Shown in pieces: positions 15,458-23,687 of a stretch of DNA of 23,687 bases (its first letter is position 1; every line of letters begins with the position of its first letter). The DNA lies in assembly GCA_964584905.1 (NCBI GenBank), contig CAZPCC010000230.1, positions 1 through 23,687 on the forward strand, in the 5' to 3' direction. This stretch comes from JALZIF01 sp964584905. Its GTDB lineage: Bacteria > Gemmatimonadota > Gemmatimonadetes > Gemmatimonadales > Gemmatimonadaceae. Position numbers and translations under genes: made by a program. Under the pieces are notes generated by a model. The model searched no databases, was not told the DNA's origin, and was given only the letters and a program-made list of their open reading frames with translations.

Positions 15458-17662
15458 TCAGCGCGCGATACGGCCAGCCGGAGTATCCGGCGCCAGTATG
15501 ACCGCCGAGAGCGGCGGCAACCGCAGTTCCATGGACTGATCGTAGCCGTGAAGCGGCTCCGCCCTGGTCGTCAGGCGTTCGTCCGTGGGATAGCCGCTTC
15601 CCCCGTATCTCTGGTCATCGGTGCAGAGGAGCCGGGTGTACGTCGTAGCTGCGGGCGCGCCGATGCGATAGCCATCGCGCGGCACCGGCGTGAGGTTTAG
15701 CGCAACGATCACGTGCGCATCGCCGTCGCGGCGCTCGTAGGCGAGCACCGAATTCTCGCGGTCGTTCACACTGATCCAGCGAAAGCCCGCCGGCTCCGGG
15801 TCACCGCGCCACAACGATGGGTACTCGGCGTAGATGCGGCCCAGGTCCTCGAACATGGTGAGCATCTGCCGCCGAATCGGATCTTCGGCGAGATGCCAGT
15901 CGAGGCTCTGGTCGTGGTTCCATTCGCGATAGGGCGCGAACTCGGAGCCCATGAACAGGAGGGCCTTTCCCGGCCGGGTGTACTGGTAGGTGAACATCAG
16001 GCGCAGGTTGGCGAATTTCTGCCACAAGTCGCCAGGCATCTTCTCGAGCAGCGAGCCCTTGAGGTGTACCACCTCGTCATGCGACAGGGGCATGATGAAG
16101 CGCTCGCTATGCTCGTACATCATCGCGAAGGTGAGCTGGTCGTGGTGAAACCGGCGGTGGATGGGGTCGAGCGCGAAGTAGCTCAGCGTATCGTGCATCC
16201 ATCCCATGTTCCACTTGAACGTGAACCCCAGCCCGCCATCGCGCACGGCGTGGGTCACTCCCGGCCAAGACGTGCTTTCCTCTGCGACGGTAAAGCATCC
16301 CGGCGTCTCGGCCCGCACCGTATCGTTCAGCTGTTGCAGAAAGGAAATCGCCTCGAGATTCTCGCGCCCGCCGAACTGGTTGGGCACCCACTCTCCCTCG
16401 CGGCGGCTGTAATCGAGATACAGCATCGAAGCGACTGCATCGACGCGCAGGCCGTCTACGTGAAGCTCGTCGAGCCAGTACAGCGCGTTGGAGATGAGGA
16501 AGTTGCGTACTTCGGTCCTTCCGAAGTTGAAGATGAGGGTGCCCCAGTCGGGATGCTCACCCTGTCGAGGATCCTCGTGCTCGTAGGTGGCGGTTCCGTC
16601 GAACCGGCGAAGCGCGTAGTCGTCCTTGGGGAAGTGCGCGGGCACCCAGTCGACGATGACGCCGATACCGTGCTGGTGACAATAGTCAACGAAGTGGCGA
16701 AAGTCGTCAGGCGAGCCATGGCGGGCGGTAGGGGCGAAGTAACCCGAGACCTGATAGCCCCACGACCCGTAGAACGGGTGTTCGGAGACGGGGAGCAGCT
16801 CGATGTGCGTGAATCCCAGCCTGGTGCAGTGCGCGACCAGCCGTTCGGCGAGCTCGTGATATGTGAGGAAGCGGTCGCCCTCCTCCGGAACGCGTGCCCA
16901 TGAGCCGAGATGCACTTCGTAGATGAGCATTGGCTCGCGCGGGTGGTCGCGCTTGGGCCGTTGTGTCATCCACTGGTCGTCGCCCCACTGGTGTTCCGAA
17001 CGGTAGACGACCGAAGCCGTCTCCGGCGGCATCTCCATGGCGGTGGCGAACGGATCTGTCTTTGTGCGCGGCACGCCCTCGCGAGTGAGGATCTCGTACT
17101 TGTATAGGGCACCGGGCGCCACTCCGGGAACGAACAGCTCCCAGACTCCGGAACTCCCCAGCCGCCGCATCGGAAACAGGCGGCCATCCCAACGGCACCA
17201 GTCCCCGACGACGCTGACGCGTCGCGCGTTAGGCGCCCAGACGGCGAACGCCGTGCCCGTTTCGCCGTCGACGGTCGCGGGATTGGCGCCAAGCTTCTCC
17301 CACAGCCGCCGATGGGTGCCTTCGTTGAACAGGTGGAGATCGACGTCACCTAACGTAGGTTCAAAGCGATACGGATCTCCCCGTTCCCACGTCTGACCGC
17401 CCTCGAAATGGAATCGCAGGCGGTAGCGCAGCGGGAACTTGGCCTTGGGCAGCTCGCAGGAGAACAATCCGTCCTTCTCCCGCTCCATTGGCACTGCCTT
17501 CCGGCGATCGAACAGGCATTCGGCGGCGGTGGCATCCGGGTGGTAGGCGCGAACAACGAGTCCTCGTCCGCCGGGCGCCGGCTGGGCGCCGAGTATGCTG
17601 TGCGGATCGTCGTGGTCGCCGGCGATCAGCCGGTCGATCGTGCTGGTATCAAGTAGAGTCAT
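15458..17662 (-). CDS. glgB: 1,4-alpha-glucan branching enzyme (GH13)
   Basis: Cuts alpha-1,4 chains and rejoins the piece as an alpha-1,6 branch. The start is the ATG at 17662 (MTLLDTSTID), giving 734 residues, close to the 728 of E. coli GlgB; the frame is open further upstream but that part runs inside glgX. Two N-terminal beta-sandwich domains are present (about 15-110 and the CBM48 domain at about 115-225, with FAVWAPNARRVSVVGDW at 139-155). The catalytic barrel has DWVPAHFP (338-345), GLRVDAVASMLYLDYSR (404-420) with nucleophile Asp408, VAEESTSWPG (459-468) with Glu461, and PLSHDEVVH (525-533) with Asp529, close to the E. coli positions 405/458/526. The ATG overlaps the glgX TGA (17659-17662), indicating translational coupling. 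Confidence 0.97.
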   Translation of the reverse strand: MTLLDTSTIDRLIAGDHDDPHSILGAQPAPGGRGLVVRAYHPDATAAECLFDRRKAVPMEREKDGLFSCELPKAKFPLRYRLRFHFEGGQTWERGDPYRFEPTLGDVDLHLFNEGTHRRLWEKLGANPATVDGETGTAFAVWAPNARRVSVVGDWCRWDGRLFPMRRLGSSGVWELFVPGVAPGALYKYEILTREGVPRTKTDPFATAMEMPPETASVVYRSEHQWGDDQWMTQRPKRDHPREPMLIYEVHLGSWARVPEEGDRFLTYHELAERLVAHCTRLGFTHIELLPVSEHPFYGSWGYQVSGYFAPTARHGSPDDFRHFVDYCHQHGIGVIVDWVPAHFPKDDYALRRFDGTATYEHEDPRQGEHPDWGTLIFNFGRTEVRNFLISNALYWLDELHVDGLRVDAVASMLYLDYSRREGEWVPNQFGGRENLEAISFLQQLNDTVRAETPGCFTVAEESTSWPGVTHAVRDGGLGFTFKWNMGWMHDTLSYFALDPIHRRFHHDQLTFAMMYEHSERFIMPLSHDEVVHLKGSLLEKMPGDLWQKFANLRLMFTYQYTRPGKALLFMGSEFAPYREWNHDQSLDWHLAEDPIRRQMLTMFEDLGRIYAEYPSLWRGDPEPAGFRWISVNDRENSVLAYERRDGDAHVIVALNLTPVPRDGYRIGAPAATTYTRLLCTDDQRYGGSGYPTDERLTTRAEPLHGYDQSMELRLPPLSAVILAPDTPAGRIAR

Positions 17663-19857
17663 TTGGATACTGCTCCCGCCAGATCCGTTCCGGCGCGCGC
17701 AACGGTCGCCGTACTGTCGCGGGACGCGCGGCGTTCGCTGCTGAACCGCAGCAGCATCAGGGCGTGCGGCGCCAGCGTGACTTCCTTTGCCGCGGTGTGG
17801 CCGCCGAGCTGCTGGGATGACACGGAGGTGTCGATGAGGGGTAGCCACTGTCCCGGCTCGTCGCGCCTGGGAAGCCGGAAGTGCACCTGATGTGGTCCGC
17901 CATTGAGCAGCATCAGCATCGTATCGCCTTTCACCGGCCGGCCGCGCGCGTCCATCTCGTCGGTCGCATCTCCGGCGATGAGCATGCCGATCGCATGAGC
18001 AGCGGCATCACGCCAGTCGGCACCTGCCATCTCTCCGCCACCGGGCGCGATCCACGTCAGATCCTTGTTGCCGCTGTCATCGATCGCCTGCCCGCGGAAG
18101 AAATGGCGCCGCCGCAAGGTAGGACTCGACTGCCGTACCGCGATGACGTGCCGCGTGAAGTCGAGCAGGGCCTTGCGCGGCTCATCGAGGTCCCAGTCGA
18201 CCCAGCTGATCTCGTTGTCCTGGGCGTAGGCGTTGTTGTTGCCGCACTGTGTCCGGGAAATCTCGTCCCCATGCGACAGCATCGGAATGCCTTGCGACAG
18301 CAGCAGTGTCGCAATGAAGTTGCGTTTAATCCGTTCACGCAGCTCCATCACAGCCGGATCATCGGTCGGACCTTCGACGCCCCAGTTGCGGCTGATGTTG
18401 TCGTCACTTCCATCCCGGCTCTGTTCCCCATTGGCTTCGTTATGCTTCTCCTCGTAGCTGACGAGGTCGTGCAGCGTGAAGCCATCGTGCGCGGTAACGA
18501 AGTTGATGCTGGCATAGACCGCACGTTCGCTCCACTTGTAGAGGTCGCTGCTTCCGGCCAAACGGCTGGCCAGATCGGGAATCACGCCCGGCAAGCCCTT
18601 CCAGAACTCCCGCACCGTATCGCGATACTTGCCGTTCCATTCGGCCCAGCCGACGGGAAAGTTCCCCACCTGGTAACCGCCCGGTCCCACGTCCCAGGGC
18701 TCGGCGATGAGCTTCACCTGCGACAACACCGGATCCTGCTGGATGATGTCGAAGAAAGTGCCTAACCGGTTCACCTCGTACAGCTCGCGGGCCAGCACCG
18801 GGGCAAGGTCGAAGCGGAAGCCGTCGACGTGCATTTCGACCACCCAGTAGCGCAGGCTGTCCATGATCAGCTGGATGGTGCGCGGATGAAGCATGTTGAG
18901 GCTGTTGCCGCACCCGGTAAAATCGGTATAGTAGCGCGGGTTGTCAGGCTCCAACCGGTAGTACGCAGTGTTGTCAATCCCGCGCAGTGATAGTGTCGGG
19001 CCGAGATGATTGCCCTCTCCAGTGTGGTTGTAGACCACGTCGAGAATCACCTCGATGCCGGCGGCGTGCAGCTTCTTCACCATCGTCTTGAATTCGTACA
19101 CCTGGCTCGCCAGGCCGCCAGTCGAATAGCGCACGTCCGGTGCGAGAAAGCCAATTGAGTTATAGCCCCAATAGTTCGTAAGTCCGAGCTCGGCCAGGTG
19201 CCGGTCCACGATGAAGTGATGAACGGGTAGAAGCTCGACAGCCGTCACGCCGAGCGAGAGGAAGTGGTCGATCATCGGTTCGGACGAGAGCCCGAGATAC
19301 GTGCCGCGCAAACGCTCGGGCACGTCCGGATGCTGCACGGTCATTCCTTTTACGTGCGTCTCGTAGATGATCGTCCGGTTCCACGGCACGCGCGGGTGCC
19401 GGTCGTCACCCCACGTGAATGCGGGATCGACCACAATGCACTTTGGAATCCCGGCCGCGCTGTTCTGATGGTTGATCTCCAGATCCTGTTTCGGGCTGCC
19501 GATCTTGTACGCGAACAGCGCGTCGCTCCACTGAATGGTGCCGCTGATCGCCTTGGCGTACGGATCGATCAGGAGCTGCGCCGGATTGAACCGAAATCCG
19601 CGATGCGGATCGTATGGTCCGTGCACCCGGTAGCCGTAGAGCTGTCCGGGACGCACATCGGGCAAATAGCAGTGAAAGATCTGGTCGGTACGCTCGGGCA
19701 TTCGGATGCGCTCGGTTTCCGACCCACTCTCACCCCGCTCGAACAGACACAGATCGACCGCCGTGCCGTGCTGGGAAAAGAGCGCGAAGTTCACGCCCTC
19801 CCCATCCCAGGTCGCACCCAACGGATACGGCTGGCCCGGCCAGACGCGCGTGCTCAT
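17659..19857 (-). CDS. glgX: Glycogen debranching enzyme, isoamylase type (GH13)
   Basis: Hydrolyses alpha-1,6 branch points, freeing linear maltodextrins for MalQ and TreY. 732 residues, the usual GlgX/TreX length. The N-terminal CBM48 sandwich (about 8-150) opens with YPLGATWDGEGVNFALFSQH. The barrel carries VILDVVYNHTGEG (270-282), VDGFRFDLAPVL (344-355) with nucleophile Asp350, LIAEPWDVGPGGYQVG (383-398) with acid/base Glu386, and FVTAHDGFTLHDLVSY (453-468) with Asp458. The KHNEANGE segment (471-478) is characteristic of GlgX. In operons with treY and treZ it is often called TreX; the role is the same. The start overlaps the treZ stop as ATGA (19854-19857), and its own stop overlaps glgB. 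Confidence 0.96.
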   Translation of the reverse strand: MSTRVWPGQPYPLGATWDGEGVNFALFSQHGTAVDLCLFERGESGSETERIRMPERTDQIFHCYLPDVRPGQLYGYRVHGPYDPHRGFRFNPAQLLIDPYAKAISGTIQWSDALFAYKIGSPKQDLEINHQNSAAGIPKCIVVDPAFTWGDDRHPRVPWNRTIIYETHVKGMTVQHPDVPERLRGTYLGLSSEPMIDHFLSLGVTAVELLPVHHFIVDRHLAELGLTNYWGYNSIGFLAPDVRYSTGGLASQVYEFKTMVKKLHAAGIEVILDVVYNHTGEGNHLGPTLSLRGIDNTAYYRLEPDNPRYYTDFTGCGNSLNMLHPRTIQLIMDSLRYWVVEMHVDGFRFDLAPVLARELYEVNRLGTFFDIIQQDPVLSQVKLIAEPWDVGPGGYQVGNFPVGWAEWNGKYRDTVREFWKGLPGVIPDLASRLAGSSDLYKWSERAVYASINFVTAHDGFTLHDLVSYEEKHNEANGEQSRDGSDDNISRNWGVEGPTDDPAVMELRERIKRNFIATLLLSQGIPMLSHGDEISRTQCGNNNAYAQDNEISWVDWDLDEPRKALLDFTRHVIAVRQSSPTLRRRHFFRGQAIDDSGNKDLTWIAPGGGEMAGADWRDAAAHAIGMLIAGDATDEMDARGRPVKGDTMLMLLNGGPHQVHFRLPRRDEPGQWLPLIDTSVSSQQLGGHTAAKEVTLAPHALMLLRFSSERRASRDSTATVARAGTDLAGAVSK

Positions 19858-21722
19858 GCGTGCTCCCCGAACAGCTCCGCCGCGTAAGGCGCGAGGCGCG
19901 CCATCGCTTCACCACCCGGTCCCTTCTCCAGTCCGCTGTCCTTACCGCTTCCACCAAACGCGGCCTCCTCCGTCGACAACAGCGTCGTCCAGCTACCCTC
20001 CCCGACAGGCACCAGACGGGAGGCCCCGGCCATGTTGAACGCAGCGACCAGCGCCCGCGCGCCAGGCGTCGTCAGGCGCATGCGAATCCAGTTCTCACCC
20101 GGCTCGGTATCGACTCGAACCTCGGCCACGCCCGGACGCAGCACGGGCTCCGTCCGTCGCAGACGCAGCAGTCGCTGATACAGCGAGAGCAGTTGCGCGT
20201 GCGTACCGGTGCCCGCCACCGACGGATCGAGTGTGCTGCGCTCGAAAGTTGCCTCGGCCTGCGGGTCCGGCACCTCGGCATCCCAGCCGAAGGCGGCGAA
20301 CTCGCGCCGCCGTCCATCGCGCACCGCGCGCACCAGCTCGGGATCGCCGTGGCTCACGAAGTACTGGAACGGCCGGCGCTCGCCATATTCCTCGCCCATG
20401 AACAGCAGCGGCACGAATGGCGACAGCAGCAGCAGCGCCGCCGCCAGCTTGCGCTGCTCGAAGGTGACGAGCGTGTCGAGCCTGTCACCCATCGCGCGGT
20501 TGCCGACCTGATCGTGGTTCTGAATGCACACCACGAACCGATGGAAGGGTACGTCGTCCGCCCGCGCTCCATGGCGCCGGCGGCGGTACTCCGAGCGCTG
20601 CCCGGCGTAGACGAACGAATGTCTCAACGCTGCCGCCACGGCTTCCACTCCGCCGAAATCGGCGTAATAGCCGTTGCGCTCCCCCGTCAGCGCCGAGTGC
20701 ACGGCGTGGTGAAAGTCGTCGCTCCACTGACCGTCGCACCCGTATCCCTCGATAGGCGCCTGGCGCACGATCCGCGGGTCGTTCATGTCGCTCTCTGCAA
20801 TCACCAGCGTCCTCCGCCCCAGCGAGGTGCCCAGCTCATGAACGGCATCGGAAACGTCTCGAAGCAAATGACGCGCACCAAAGTCGTAGATCGCGTGCAC
20901 GGCGTCGAGCCGGAGCCCATCGCAGTGGTACTCATCTATCCACATGCGCGCGTTGTCGACCACGTACTGCCGAACCGGCTCGCTATCCGCGCCGTCGTAG
21001 TTGACTGCGCGCCCCCATGGTGTGGTGTACGTGTCGGTGAAGTACGGACCGAAATCATCCAGGTAATTCCCCTCGGGTCCAAAATGGTTGTACACGACAT
21101 CCATGATCACCGCCATTCCAAGTGCGTGAGCGGCGTCGACGAGCCGTCGCAGGCCGTCGGGCCCGCCGTACGCTTCGTGGACGGCGTACAGGAGGACACC
21201 GTCGTAACCCCAGTTCCGCGAGCCCGGAAAGGCCGCCACCGGCATGATCTCGATCGCGGTTATGCCGAGCTCACGCAGTCGCCGCAGCTCTCGAATGGCG
21301 CCGTCGAACGTTCGCTCGGCAGTGAAGGTGCCGATGTGAATTTCGTAGATCACCAGGTCGGCCATGTCGAGACCGCGCCACCCCGAGTCGGTCCAGCTGA
21401 ACGCCGATGGATCGACGACGGCGGATGGCTCGTGCACGCCGTTAGGCTGGCGCCGGCTTACCGGGTCGGGACGTACGACTCCATTCGACAGCACGAATCC
21501 ATAACGTGCGCCCGGCGGTACGTCGGCCACGTGCGCGACCCAGTCGTCACCGTCGCGTTTCATCGGATGCTCCTGCCACACACTGCCGCGGGAAACGCGG
21601 ACCGCCATGCGATCCTGCCTGGGCGCCCACACGCGGAACTCCGCACCGCCCCCGGAACGGACGGTAGCTCCGCGAGTCACCGAATCCTGCACCACGCTTT
21701 CCACGAACATCCCCCTCCCCAT
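19854..21722 (-). CDS. treZ: Malto-oligosyltrehalose trehalohydrolase (GH13)
   Basis: Cleaves the alpha-1,4 bond next to the trehalose end made by TreY, releasing free trehalose. 622 residues including the N-terminal sandwich (about 20-105, AEFRVWAPRQDRMAVRV at 27-43). Family motifs: DLVIYEIHIGTFT (122-134), VIMDVVYNHFGPEGNYL (205-221), YHCDGLRLDAVHAI (265-278) with nucleophile Asp273, LVIAESDMNDPR (306-317) with Glu310, and CIQNHDQVGNRAMGDRL with the third acidic residue. The FGPEGNYL and IAESD(M/L)ND patterns separate TreZ from GlgB. Two starts are possible: ATG 21722, 7 bases after the mak stop, or ATG 21710, which has GGGGAGG directly in front; the second has the better ribosome site. Confidence 0.95.
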   Translation of the reverse strand: MGRGMFVESVVQDSVTRGATVRSGGGAEFRVWAPRQDRMAVRVSRGSVWQEHPMKRDGDDWVAHVADVPPGARYGFVLSNGVVRPDPVSRRQPNGVHEPSAVVDPSAFSWTDSGWRGLDMADLVIYEIHIGTFTAERTFDGAIRELRRLRELGITAIEIMPVAAFPGSRNWGYDGVLLYAVHEAYGGPDGLRRLVDAAHALGMAVIMDVVYNHFGPEGNYLDDFGPYFTDTYTTPWGRAVNYDGADSEPVRQYVVDNARMWIDEYHCDGLRLDAVHAIYDFGARHLLRDVSDAVHELGTSLGRRTLVIAESDMNDPRIVRQAPIEGYGCDGQWSDDFHHAVHSALTGERNGYYADFGGVEAVAAALRHSFVYAGQRSEYRRRRHGARADDVPFHRFVVCIQNHDQVGNRAMGDRLDTLVTFEQRKLAAALLLLSPFVPLLFMGEEYGERRPFQYFVSHGDPELVRAVRDGRRREFAAFGWDAEVPDPQAEATFERSTLDPSVAGTGTHAQLLSLYQRLLRLRRTEPVLRPGVAEVRVDTEPGENWIRMRLTTPGARALVAAFNMAGASRLVPVGEGSWTTLLSTEEAAFGGSGKDSGLEKGPGGEAMARLAPYAAELFGEHA

Positions 21723-21729
21723 GCTTCAG

Positions 21730-23280
21730 TTACAGCAGCTTGGCGATCCCGCGCAGCGGAATCCACGTCCATGCCGGCCGATTGTCGAGCTCGTAGCCTA
21801 ACTCGTAGAACAGCTTCTCCGCCTCGAGCAGCTCCAGAAGCGCAGCCGTGCCGTCGGCGGTGGCCGGAAGCAGAGCATCCGCTCCCGCACCCGCACCGTC
21901 GAGGTATCCGCTCATGAAATGCTGACGCACTTCCCGCTCCCAGCGTGCGGCGCGGATCTCCACCCTGGGATCGCGCCCGACACCACCGGTGTTCATCGCG
22001 CCCGTCGCCGCCGCATAGGCGAAGGAGCGCATCATGCCCGCGACATCGCGCAGAGGACTGTGCCGGGCGCGGCGCGCTTCGAGCGGACGGGCCGGCTCGC
22101 CCTCGAAGTCGATGATCATCCATCCACCCTCGCGCGTACGCAGCACCTGTCCCAGATGGTAGTCGCCGTGATGGCGGATCCGCATGCCGGGGTCACCCGA
22201 ATCGATCACCCGGTCGGCAAGCCCACGCATGTGGTTCTCGAGCTCCTCACGCCGCTTGACGAGCGCGCGCGCATGAGCCTGCGATTGACCTTCCAGCGCA
22301 TCTACTCGTGCAGCGAGTATCGTCATGCCGTCGGCGAGCAGCGCCAGTGCGTTCTCGGTCCACCGCTCCACATCCTCGTCGGTGGCGAACGCCGGCGCGA
22401 ATTCCGGGTCGTTTTCGTCGGAGGAGAGCGCCTCGTGCAGCGCCCGCGTTACTACACCGAGCTCGCGGGCATCGCTGGCGAACGCACCTGCGCCCTCTGC
22501 CTCTTCCTCGGCGCCGAGATAGGCGTTGACGCGTGCCACCGCGTACTCCCAGGCATCCTGCGACTCGGGCTGGAACCGGCTCAACATGCCGGCAACGCTC
22601 CGGCCATTCGAATCTTCGAGGTGCATGACGCCTAGCAAGTGCGGCGTGTTGCGAAAGCCGGTGCGGGTTGAGAGAAAGCGCGAGATCTCCACATCCGGAT
22701 TCTCACCGGGCTCCAGCCGCCGGAACAATTTGCAGATCGCATGCCCGCCGTAGATGATCGACGTATTACTCTGTTCGGCGCCTACGATGCGCGATTCGTC
22801 AGGCAGCTCCATTCCGGGGTCGCCGACCCGCTCGATGCGCCACGTCCGTCCCGCTGCGGTGAACTCCGCTCCCGTTCGGAATGCCGCCCCGAGCCCCCGA
22901 CGGAACGCCGGTACCAGCGTCGCATCGATCACTGCCTGGGTCTGCGATCCCCCCGAATCGACCAACGCGAGCGCCTGCTCGGCCAGCGGGTCGGTGGCCT
23001 GAACGGTCGCCACCGGCAGTTGGTAGCGCAGCACGGTGCCGTCCTCCAGCTCCAGGCGCAGCAGCGCGATCGCATAGCGCTCCCGCGGCGCCGAGTCCCA
23101 TGTCACCGGAATCGCCGCCTCTACCTCGACCGACCGCATCGCTCGCCCCTTGGCTCCGAACCAGCGTCGCCCACCGAGATACGTGCGCAGCGCATTGGAC
23201 TCGAGCAAGCCGAGCGTTGCTGCCGAGAGTACCTGGGCGGGATCGGAGGCGTGCAGCACGGGCACTAACACCGCCATCAT
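21730..23280 (-). CDS. mak: Maltokinase
   Basis: Phosphorylates maltose with ATP to maltose-1-phosphate, the donor for GlgE. The 516-residue protein has the aminoglycoside-phosphotransferase-like fold: an N-terminal cap with the Mak-typical RRWFGAKGR (38-46), QSNTSIIYGG (170-179) as the nucleotide loop, CKLFRRLEPGENPD (183-196) with the ATP-binding Lys184, the catalytic HGDYHLGQVL (371-380), and IDFEGEPARPL (390-400) with the metal-binding Asp391. RDVAGMMRSF (411-420) is typical of Mak. It is a free protein, not fused to TreS as in many bacteria, but its ATG overlaps the treS stop (ATGA, 23277-23280). Its presence implies that GlgE is encoded somewhere in the genome. Confidence 0.93.
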   Translation of the reverse strand: MMAVLVPVLHASDPAQVLSAATLGLLESNALRTYLGGRRWFGAKGRAMRSVEVEAAIPVTWDSAPRERYAIALLRLELEDGTVLRYQLPVATVQATDPLAEQALALVDSGGSQTQAVIDATLVPAFRRGLGAAFRTGAEFTAAGRTWRIERVGDPGMELPDESRIVGAEQSNTSIIYGGHAICKLFRRLEPGENPDVEISRFLSTRTGFRNTPHLLGVMHLEDSNGRSVAGMLSRFQPESQDAWEYAVARVNAYLGAEEEAEGAGAFASDARELGVVTRALHEALSSDENDPEFAPAFATDEDVERWTENALALLADGMTILAARVDALEGQSQAHARALVKRREELENHMRGLADRVIDSGDPGMRIRHHGDYHLGQVLRTREGGWMIIDFEGEPARPLEARRARHSPLRDVAGMMRSFAYAAATGAMNTGGVGRDPRVEIRAARWEREVRQHFMSGYLDGAGAGADALLPATADGTAALLELLEAEKLFYELGYELDNRPAWTWIPLRGIAKLL

Positions 23281-23687
23281 TTGGGCGGGACCTCGTCAGG
23301 CCTTACCAGGCGGAACCAGTAGAACGTGTGCGGCCCGAGCGTCAGGAAGTAGGGTGCATCGGTGATGATGGGGAACGGCACCTTTCCGAACATCTCCTCG
23401 AGACGCCACCCGCTGAACCGCTCCAGGCTCAGCTCCGTCGGCTGCACGAATCGCGACAGATTGTTCACGCACAGGATCGTATCGTCCTCGTGCTGGCGGA
23501 TGAATGCCAGTATCGAGCGGTTCTCCGGAATCAGGAACTCGAACGTTCCGCGGCCGAAGGCCTTCGACGTCCGCCTGACGCCAATGATCCTCCGCATCCA
23601 GCGCAACAGCGATGTCTGCGTCCGCTCGGCCGAATGCACGTTCACGTTGTAGTAACCGTAGGGCGGATCGACGATGACCGGAGCGAA
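23277..23687 (-). CDS. treS: Trehalose synthase (maltose alpha-D-glucosyltransferase), C-terminal part
   Basis: Only the last 136 residues lie in the window; the gene continues past the right edge. TreS interconverts trehalose and maltose, feeding Mak. The first visible residues (FAPVIVDPPYGYYNVNVHSA) match the end of the TreS barrel, where family members read DP-x-YGY-x-x-VNV, followed by the helix SLLRWMRRIIGVRRTSKAFGRG. The rest is the C-terminal beta-sandwich (FEFLIPENRSILAFIR, ILCVNNLSRFVQPTELSL) ending in the family-like PYFLTLGPHTFYWFRL. The catalytic residues are outside the window, so activity cannot be judged. The stop overlaps the mak start by 4 bases. Confidence 0.92.
   Translation of the reverse strand, partial: FAPVIVDPPYGYYNVNVHSAERTQTSLLRWMRRIIGVRRTSKAFGRGTFEFLIPENRSILAFIRQHEDDTILCVNNLSRFVQPTELSLERFSGWRLEEMFGKVPFPIITDAPYFLTLGPHTFYWFRLVRPDEVPPK

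Noticed and set aside
15713..16903. A 396-codon open frame opposite glgB
   Set aside because: Antisense shadow of glgB with no recognisable motif.
17663..17848. N-terminal extension of glgB by 62 residues
   Set aside because: The extension lies within the coding 3' end of glgX and is low-complexity; the ATG at 17662 gives the normal GlgB N-terminus and an ATGA overlap.
19614..21917. A 767-codon open frame opposite treZ and glgX
   Set aside because: Composition is Arg/Ala/His/Pro-rich with no domain, and it is antisense to two well-supported enzymes; long antisense frames are expected at this GC content.

Overview
The window is GC-rich, densely coded DNA from a bacterium. Three things suggest Gemmatimonadota, with Acidobacteriota as the alternative: an ECF sigma factor of the Sig-70_X6 type next to a large Ser/Thr kinase with a sensor/TPR tail, weak or absent Shine-Dalgarno sites, and GC-rich codon use. 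There is no rRNA or marker gene, so this placement is inference.

Layout. (1) 1-3625: a minus-strand pair, an ECF sigma factor followed by a membrane Ser/Thr kinase. The kinase 3' end runs into heptanucleotide repeat arrays in inverted orientation. (2) 3626-4600: tRNA-Cys(GCA) on the minus strand with a good promoter, a divergent gap with two abutting palindromes, then a small KGG-repeat stress protein on the plus strand with a terminator and a third heptad array. (3) 4841-8433: a plus-strand cluster of a tail-anchored MPN/JAB-fold protein that has lost a key metal-binding His, followed by two tandem paralogous CPA-type cation/proton antiporters. (4) 8434-8796: a convergent gap holding an inverted-repeat element made of CGCAGAGGA units. 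(5) 8797-23687: a minus-strand operon of eight genes, treS(partial)-mak-treZ-glgX-glgB-malQ-treY-glgP, dedicated to alpha-glucan and trehalose metabolism.

How the operon works (known family roles). GlgB makes branches, GlgX removes them, GlgP releases glucose-1-phosphate and MalQ re-sorts short chains. TreY and TreZ convert maltodextrin ends to trehalose. TreS interconverts trehalose and maltose, and Mak phosphorylates maltose to maltose-1-phosphate, the donor for GlgE. Glucan-to-trehalose and the start of trehalose-to-glucan are therefore encoded together. glgE, glgA and glgC are not in the window, and glgE may lie just beyond the right edge. Four of the seven junctions are 4-bp ATGA overlaps, so synthesis is probably translationally coupled.

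Sequence-level patterns that the genes do not explain: a strongly over-represented octamer GCCTRACG (21 copies by hand count, in several reading frames), the GGGAAAY heptad arrays with G-quadruplex potential, a block of about 35 AT-rich rare codons inside malQ, and the inverted-repeat element at 8528-8675.
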